Part shown: positions 7,566 to 11,379 of the stretch, one piece after another
Layout: every line of letters starts with the position of its first letter
Position numbering within the stretch: the stretch's first letter is position 1
NCBI GenBank assembly: GCA_903906615.1
Contig: CAIVKT010000172.1
Coordinates: 1 to 11,379 of the forward strand
DNA: 11,379 bases
Source of the DNA: an uncultured Bacteroidota bacterium
GTDB taxonomy: Bacteria > Bacteroidota > Bacteroidia > Chitinophagales > Chitinophagaceae
Reading direction: 5' to 3'
Made by a program: the position numbers and the translations under genes
The notes under the pieces: generated by a model
What the model was told of the DNA's origin: nothing
What the model saw: only the letters and a program-made list of their open reading frames with translations
The model's database searches: none

Positions 7566-8084
7566 CTACTCATACAACATATGGCATACCGATAAGGTCA
7601 TTGCGGTTTTGTCTATCCAGAAAATACTAAAGAAATAATCGTATTGTTCTGCGCTGGTTAGATCCAGCACTTTGTCGTTGCCGGTAAAGGATTGCATATC
7701 CAGGAGGTAGCAGTTTTCTGTTGCGGCAGGAGCCAACTTGCCGGTGACCCATTTGGTGACTGTCTTTACTATAGCCTCTTCTTCGCCGAACCATAACTGG
7801 TCTTTGATGTAGTGGTCGAAGAAGGCAGATAGTTGTTCCTTGGTTAGTGTTGTGAGTTGATCCGGTGTAATGGTGTCAAACCGGAACGCCGGTGCGAGTA
7901 GTTCTTTGGTGTCGGCACTTTTTATTTCGGGCCAGGAGGCGTTTACAAGGTCTTTGTTGCTGAGCAATGCTGTGAGTATTTCTGCATCGGAACTTGCTGC
8001 GACATCTGTGAGCGAGAACCGGGCGAGAAATGCGCCCTGGTAGTCGCGGTACAGCTTGTCTTTGGAGGTGAATTGTATGGTCAT
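7566..8084 (-). CDS. Hypothetical protein, not recognised
   Basis: This 172-residue open frame starts at ATG 8082-8084 with a strong promoter box just upstream. I do not recognise a family. The sequence has normal protein composition: moderately acidic, with well-spaced aromatics and no signal peptide or membrane segment, so it should be soluble. It reads as mostly helical in the first 120 residues (for example ITPDQLTTLTKEQLSAFFDHYI and EEEAIVKTVTKWVTGKL), followed by a Tyr/Phe-rich C terminus (LTSAEQYDYFFSIFWIDKTAM). It converges with the hydrolase gene, is divergent from leuS, stands alone as a transcription unit and is enclosed on both sides by dispersed repeats. It could be a small accessory or lineage-specific gene. 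Confidence that it is a real gene is good; function is unknown. Confidence 0.65.
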   Translation of the reverse strand: MTIQFTSKDKLYRDYQGAFLARFSLTDVAASSDAEILTALLSNKDLVNASWPEIKSADTKELLAPAFRFDTITPDQLTTLTKEQLSAFFDHYIKDQLWFGEEEAIVKTVTKWVTGKLAPAATENCYLLDMQSFTGNDKVLDLTSAEQYDYFFSIFWIDKTAMTLSVCHMLYE

Positions 8085-8091
8085 GATGTGG

Positions 8092-8099
8092 CAAAAGTA
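8092..8099 (-). promoter_or_regulatory. Candidate promoter -7 box (TACTTTTG) for the hypothetical gene
   Basis: On the minus strand this is TACTTTTG, a perfect TAnnTTTG match that ends 7 bases before the ATG at 8084, predicting a leaderless or nearly leaderless transcript. No clear -33 TTG was seen. Confidence 0.45.
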
Positions 8100-8261
8100 G
8101 GGATTGATGGGGATTATTTGCAGCTATTGAATGAGCCGGTGGGGCGTGTATGCGAAATAATCTCCCCTTTGGGGCTTTGCCCTGTTGCTGTATGGCTTCT
8201 ATAATAATGCCAACCCTTCGGGTCTGGACCAGGTTTTTCCGAATAGTATTGTGTTTTGGTA

Positions 8262-8391
8262 GGTTTGCTCTTCGCGAGATAGGTGTGCCACACCTTTGGA
8301 GGTGTGGCACACCGGTCCAAATTATCCATACTTATCAAGATAATATCGGGGTGTGCAGGGTTTATTCTGCGGGAAATAGGTGTGGCACACC
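8262..8391. repeat. 33-bp imperfect direct repeat carrying a GGTGTGCCACACC palindrome arm
   Basis: Two 33-base copies, 8262-8294 and 8359-8391, match at 27 of 33 positions by hand alignment. Both begin GGTTT and end in an ATAGGTGTG(C/G)CACACC block. A third arm (GGTGTGGCACACC, 8301-8313) makes a perfect 13-bp inverted repeat with the end of the first copy, with a 6-base loop TTTGGA. The last copy ends 15 bases before the leuS -7 box and so covers the expected -33 region. This looks like a dispersed element, not a gene. Confidence 0.7.
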
Positions 8392-8406
8392 TGCTTATCT
8401 TTTTTG

Positions 8407-8414
8407 TATTTTTG
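8407..8414 (+). promoter_or_regulatory. Candidate leuS promoter -7 box (TATTTTTG)
   Basis: TATTTTTG matches TAnnTTTG and ends 6 bases before the leuS ATG (8421), so the mRNA would begin at or next to the start codon. No purine-rich ribosome-binding site is seen in the 6-base gap (CCAGCT). The expected -33 position falls in the GGTGTGGCACACC repeat and has no clear TTG. Confidence 0.5.
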
Positions 8415-8420
8415 CCAGCT

Positions 8421-11379
8421 ATGGAATACAATTTTAGCGATATAGAAAAACGTTGGAAAAAATACTGGACCGACAATGAAGTATATAAAGTAAGCAATGA
8501 CAGCGCAAAGCCTAAGTGCTATGTGCTGGATATGTTCCCGTACCCAAGCGGGGCAGGGCTGCATGTGGGCCACCCGCTGGGGTATATAGCATCGGATATT
8601 TACGCACGGTATAAAAGACTGAAGGGATACAATGTGCTGCACCCCATGGGCTTTGATGCCTTTGGCCTACCGGCGGAGCAGTATGCCATAGAAACAGGAC
8701 AACACCCAACGGTAACGACCGAAAAGAATATAGCCCGCTACCGCGAACAGCTGGATAACATAGGCTTCTGCTACGACTGGAGCCGCGAGGTGCGCACCAG
8801 CGATCCGAAATACTATAAGTGGACGCAGTGGATATTCCTGCAACTATTTCATAGCTGGTATGACCGTACACAGCAAAGAGCCAGGCCGATAAAGGAACTG
8901 GTGGTGATACTGGAGCAGGAAGGCAATGAATACTATACCTGCCCCGGTAATGAAACGCTGACCTTTAGCCGGGAGCAATGGAAGGATTATTCGGAGGCGG
9001 AACAACGTAATGTGCTGATGCAGTACCGTATGGCCTACCAAGGCTATGCGCAGGTGTGGTGGTGCGAGGCGCTGGGCACAGTGCTGGCCAATGACGAGGT
9101 GGTGAACGGTGTATCGGAGCGTGGCGGGCACCCGGTGGAGCGGAAGAATATGCGCCAGTGGTTCCTGCGCATTACAGAATACGCAGAACGACTGCTGACA
9201 AGCCTGGATACGCTGGACTGGACGGACGCGATGAAGGAAATGCAGCGCAACTGGATAGGAAAGAGCAATGGTGCGGAGGTGCAGTTCCGCGTTGCGCAAA
9301 GGGCCTCACCCCAGCCCTCTCCGAAGGAGAGGGAGGTGTCGCGTGGGGGCCTCACCCCAGCCCTCTCCGAAGGAGAGGGAGATGTTACCGGAATTGCGGG
9401 AGAAGACCTCTCCCCGGCCCTCTCCAAAGGAGAGGGAGGTGTTACCGGAACTGCGCGAGAAGACCTCTCCCCGACCCTCTCCAAAGGAGAGGGAGGTGTT
9501 GCGCAGAACGAGAAAGAAGTAGATGGAGTTGTGGAACGAGAGAAGGAGGGTTGGAATACCGCTGATAGCCGTATTTATAGTTCTATTGCGGGATTCAGAA
9601 AAGAATTAAAAAATAATCTTACTAAAGCAGAAGATATACTTTGGCAAAAAATAAGGCGGAACAGTCTTGGTGTGAAGATCAGAAGACAGCATGTGGTAGG
9701 TAGGTATATTGCTGATTTTATATGCTTATCGCATAACCTGATCATTGAAGTTGACGGTAAGATACATGAACAGCAAAAAGAACAGGATAGAGAACGTACA
9801 GAATACCTGAACGACAGAGGTTTCAGGGTTATAAGATTTACCAACGAAGATATCGAAACGAACATAGATGCAGTAGTAGAGAAAATAAAAACTGAACTTA
9901 TTTGGCCCGTTGTATCGCACAGTGCAGGTGATACCTCCCTCTCCTTCGGAGAGGGCCGGGGAGAGGTAATTACCGTTTTCACCACACGCCCGGATACTAT
10001 TTTTGGGGTGGATTTTTTGGTGGTGGCACCGGAGCATGAAATTGTGGATAGCATTACGACCGCTGAGCAAAAGGCTGCCATTGATGAATACCGCACTTAT
10101 GTGAAGAGCCGCAGTGAGCGGGAACGCATGAGCGAGGTGAAGCAGGTGACCGGCTGCTTTACGGGTGCTTATGTGAAGCATCCGTTGACGGGAAATGAAT
10201 TGCCGGTATGGATATCAGAATATGTACTGGTAGGGTATGGCACGGGCGCAATAATGGCAGTGCCGAGTGGCGATGACAGGGACCATGCTTTTGCCAAACA
10301 TTTTGATATACCTATCACTAATATTTTTGGGGACAGGTATACGGGCGAGAAAGCATATAGCGATAAGAATGGAGTGATAGAGAACAGCGACTTCCTGAGT
10401 GGCATGAACATTAAAGATGCTACTGAGGCGGCTATAAGCGCACTGGAAAAAACGGGCGGGAAACGCAAGGTGAATTACCGGCTGCGCGATGCGGGCTTTA
10501 GCCGGCAGCGCTACTGGGGTGAGCCTTTCCCTATAATGTATGTAGACGACATACCGTATGGTAATGATGAGCCAATAGTACACAACAACCATACACTGGG
10601 CGAGCTACCTGTGGAACTGCCAATGGTGGAGCATTACAAGCCGGGGCCGGAAGGACAGGGGCCGCTGGCGAATATAGAAGACTGGGTAGAAACAGAAGCG
10701 GGCGAGCGGGAAACCAATACCATGCCTGGCTATGCGGGAAGCAGCTGGTACTTCCTTCGATATATGGACCCGCACAATGATGCTGCATTTGCAGACCGCA
10801 AAGCGACTGATTACTGGCAGCAAGTGGACCTATATATTGGCGGAACTGAACATGCGGTAGGGCACCTGCTCTATAGCCGCATGTGGACAAAGGCACTGTA
10901 TGACCTGGGGCATATAGGATTTGACGAGCCGTTTAAGAAGTTGCTGAATCAAGGGATGATACAGGGTGTTAGCGAGATTACTACACGTTTGCGTTTTTAT
11001 AGGAATGAGAGTGTTGAGAAGGGCAAAAGACAGTCTGATAATTTTAACGAAGTAATCATTTACAATCCAGAAAAGAAGATATTTCGATTAGGCGGAATTG
11101 CGAGATCTATCTACATTAGTGAAGATGCTATGGATTTATTTTGTGTTCCTTATCAAAGGCCGGAAATAGAAAGCTATCCAGTGCATTTACCTATTAAATA
11201 CACTGATAAATCTGTTCTTGACTGTAGTGCTGTCATTTCCGAAGAACAATATTCAGACGCTTGTTTTGTGTGTAGAGGCGGATATTTCTTTAAGGGTGAG
11301 TGGACTGATTTTGGCAATGGAGAATCGACAATCTTTAGAACTAAATCTGAGGTTGAGAAAATGTCCAAGTCAAAACTAA
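8421..11379 (+). CDS. leuS: Leucyl-tRNA synthetase with an in-frame DUF559 nuclease insertion (3' end beyond window)
   Basis: One stop-free frame of 986 codons runs from ATG 8421 to the window edge. LeuRS charges tRNA-Leu in the cytoplasm. Residues 1-291 are a normal bacterial Leu[18 protein letters not shown] start, [14 protein letters not shown] (HIGH-type motif HVGH, 48-51), [14 protein letters not shown], and [16 protein letters not shown] opening the CP1 editing domain. Residues 292-516 are foreign: palindromic-repeat peptides, then a DUF559 nuclease domain. LeuRS resumes at [11 protein letters not shown] (threonine-rich editing motif TTRPDT, 521-526), [12 protein letters not shown] (611-622), [22 protein letters not shown] and a leucine-specific-type region of about 130 residues that ends at KMSKS (980-984). 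Without the insert the length fits Bacteroidota LeuRS. The true 3' end lies outside. All catalytic motifs visible are intact, so I judge the gene functional, not broken; LeuRS is normally essential and single-copy. Confidence 0.93.
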   Translation, partial: MEYNFSDIEKRWKKYWTDNEVYKVSNDSAKPKCYVLDMFPYPSGAGLHVGHPLGYIASDIYARYKRLKGYNVLHPMGFDAFGLPAEQYAIETGQHPTVTTEKNIARYREQLDNIGFCYDWSREVRTSDPKYYKWTQWIFLQLFHSWYDRTQQRARPIKELVVILEQEGNEYYTCPGNETLTFSREQWKDYSEAEQRNVLMQYRMAYQGYAQVWWCEALGTVLANDEVVNGVSERGGHPVERKNMRQWFLRITEYAERLLTSLDTLDWTDAMKEMQRNWIGKSNGAEVQFRVAQRASPQPSPKEREVSRGGLTPALSEGEGDVTGIAGEDLSPALSKGEGGVTGTAREDLSPTLSKGEGGVAQNEKEVDGVVEREKEGWNTADSRIYSSIAGFRKELKNNLTKAEDILWQKIRRNSLGVKIRRQHVVGRYIADFICLSHNLIIEVDGKIHEQQKEQDRERTEYLNDRGFRVIRFTNEDIETNIDAVVEKIKTELIWPVVSHSAGDTSLSFGEGRGEVITVFTTRPDTIFGVDFLVVAPEHEIVDSITTAEQKAAIDEYRTYVKSRSERERMSEVKQVTGCFTGAYVKHPLTGNELPVWISEYVLVGYGTGAIMAVPSGDDRDHAFAKHFDIPITNIFGDRYTGEKAYSDKNGVIENSDFLSGMNIKDATEAAISALEKTGGKRKVNYRLRDAGFSRQRYWGEPFPIMYVDDIPYGNDEPIVHNNHTLGELPVELPMVEHYKPGPEGQGPLANIEDWVETEAGERETNTMPGYAGSSWYFLRYMDPHNDAAFADRKATDYWQQVDLYIGGTEHAVGHLLYSRMWTKALYDLGHIGFDEPFKKLLNQGMIQGVSEITTRLRFYRNESVEKGKRQSDNFNEVIIYNPEKKIFRLGGIARSIYISEDAMDLFCVPYQRPEIESYPVHLPIKYTDKSVLDCSAVISEEQYSDACFVCRGGYFFKGEWTDFGNGESTIFRTKSEVEKMSKSKL
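9304..9495 (+). repeat. Array of four 32-base palindromic repeats within leuS
   Basis: Copies begin at 9304, 9350, 9407 and 9464. Each is of the form CCTCnCCCCnGCCCTCTCCnA followed by AGGAGAGGGAG, with a self-complementary core CCCTCTCC/GGAGAGGG. The last three are spaced exactly 57 bases (19 codons) and share a 25-base linker, so they form a true tandem repeat; the first spacing is 46 bases, so copy 1 is read in another frame ([10 protein letters not shown] versus [10 protein letters not shown] / [10 protein letters not shown]). All three forward frames and at least one reverse frame are stop-free through most of the array. Such GAGAGGG repeats are dispersed in many bacterial genomes. Confidence 0.9.
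9594..9890 (+). other. DUF559 (Vsr-like, PD-(D/E)XK-type) nuclease domain embedded in LeuRS
   Basis: LeuRS residues about 392-490 match the DUF559/very-short-patch-repair-like endonuclease domain nearly end to end: [22 protein letters not shown] (with Thr401 and Glu404 of the 'T-x-x-E' helix), [17 protein letters not shown] (Asp432), [11 protein letters not shown] (Glu443, Asp445, His449), then [24 protein letters not shown]. All residues expected for the metal-dependent nuclease centre are present. It lacks its own start codon: no in-frame ATG lies between residues 275 and 569, and the only alternative seen is a GTG at 9531. It also lacks its own stop. Its codons are AT-richer than the flanking leuS sequence. 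Activity on DNA is inferred from the family, not shown. Confidence 0.88.
9935..9966 (-). repeat. Inverted copy of the palindromic repeat at the 3' end of the insertion
   Basis: This 32-base block is the reverse complement of the array unit (nearest to copies 2 and 3) and encodes [10 protein letters not shown] in the LeuRS frame. It lies directly before the codons for [11 protein letters not shown], so it marks the 3' boundary of the insertion. Together with the array on the other side it gives the insert inverted terminal repeats. Confidence 0.85.

Larger units (their letters stand above)
8085..8420. other. 336-base intergenic region made largely of short palindromic repeats
   Basis: No convincing gene is present between the divergent hypothetical gene and leuS. 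Apart from a promoter box at each end, the region holds small palindromes, CCCC-TTT-GGGG (8164-8174) and ACCC-TTC-GGGT (8213-8223), and a larger GGTGTG/CACACC repeat family (8262-8391, listed separately). Open frames crossing it read through repeats and give low-complexity, repeat-type peptides such as RCATPISRR, so I do not call them genes. Confidence 0.6.
9292..9968 (+). mobile_element. Putative in-frame insertion element in leuS (repeat array + DUF559 domain + inverted repeat copy)
   Basis: This is the segment between the LeuRS strands GAEVQFRV and [10 protein letters not shown], which in ordinary LeuRS are joined by a loop of only around ten residues. It contains, in order, four direct copies of a 32-base palindromic repeat, a hydrophilic linker, a DUF559 nuclease domain and a single copy of the same repeat in inverted orientation. 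The whole segment keeps the LeuRS frame, has no stop codon and has no in-frame ATG. Exact ends are uncertain by about ten bases. Calling it mobile is an inference from the terminal inverted repeats, the nuclease and its more AT-rich coding sequence compared with flanking leuS. Confidence 0.6.

Noticed and set aside
7313..7630. Plus-strand frame of 105 codons overlapping the end of the hydrolase gene
   Set aside because: It overlaps the hydrolase in another frame, then crosses the CGCAAAG repeat (NAKAQRAQG peptide) and the 3' end of the minus-strand hypothetical gene.
8085..8420. T-box or other riboswitch upstream of leuS
   Set aside because: The promoter box lies only 6 bases before the ATG, leaving no leader for such an element, and no conserved T-box sequence is visible.
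8114..8497. Minus-strand reading frame of 127 codons between the hypothetical gene and leuS
   Set aside because: It reads through the repeat family (repeated [13 protein letters not shown] peptides) and into the leuS start, so it is a product of repeats.
9304..9495. CRISPR array
   Set aside because: There are only four copies, the linkers between the last three are nearly identical to each other (not unique spacers), the unit is a dispersed palindrome, and no cas gene is near.
9292..9968. Intein or self-splicing intron in leuS
   Set aside because: The sequence lacks an intein N-terminal Cys/Ser block and C-terminal His-Asn-Cys/Ser, and the segment is fully open and in frame with no intron core structure seen.
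9292..9968. Assembly chimera or broken leuS pseudogene
   Set aside because: LeuRS sequence is continuous and in frame on both sides, all catalytic motifs are intact, and resumption occurs at the correct residue. A chimera cannot be fully excluded without reads.
8421..11379. Reverse-strand open frames within leuS and many plus-strand frames under the glycan operon (for example 490-852, 1148-1723, 2357-2899)
   Set aside because: They are shadows of well-supported genes in the opposite strand, with Gly/Val/Glu- or Arg/Pro/Ser-biased composition and no recognisable domains.

Overview
The window looks like a chromosomal segment of a Bacteroidota bacterium, probably near Chitinophagaceae/Sphingobacteriia. 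The signs are several TAnnTTTG-type promoter boxes just upstream of start codons, a PorT-like outer-membrane barrel, a 99-residue protein paired with a PhnP-like metallo-hydrolase as in other Bacteroidota, a leucyl-tRNA synthetase with Bacteroidota-style insertions, and short dispersed palindromic repeats between genes. Taxonomy is inferred from recognised families, not from a search.

Left part (1-5221). The first 80 bases hold the C-terminal tail of a plus-strand gene, possibly a type I restriction R subunit. A minus-strand glycan operon follows, in transcription order: a GT2 dolichol-phosphate-sugar-synthase-like enzyme (4334-5080), two paralogous multi-pass GT-C membrane glycosyltransferases (2871-4304 and 1340-2827), and wecB, UDP-GlcNAc 2-epimerase (202-1326). 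A plausible scheme is that the GT2 enzyme makes a polyprenyl-phosphate sugar, the GT-C proteins transfer it on the periplasmic side, and WecB supplies UDP-ManNAc.

Middle part (5222-8420). A minus-strand pair encodes an outer-membrane beta-barrel protein and a hotdog-fold thioesterase. Divergently, with only 17 bases between start codons, a pair encodes the 99-residue protein and the metallo-beta-lactamase-fold hydrolase. Next come an unrecognised 172-residue minus-strand protein and two repeat-rich intergenic stretches.

Right part (8421-11379). One uninterrupted plus-strand frame runs off the window and encodes leucyl-tRNA synthetase, from HVGH to KMSKS. Its CP1 editing domain is split by about 225 extra residues: four copies of a GAGAGGG-type palindromic repeat, a complete DUF559 (Vsr-like, PD-(D/E)XK-type) nuclease domain, and one inverted repeat copy. 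LeuRS sequence resumes directly at the TTRPDT editing motif. The nuclease has no start or stop codon of its own, so it appears to be carried and translated inside an essential enzyme. This is the most remarkable feature of the window.
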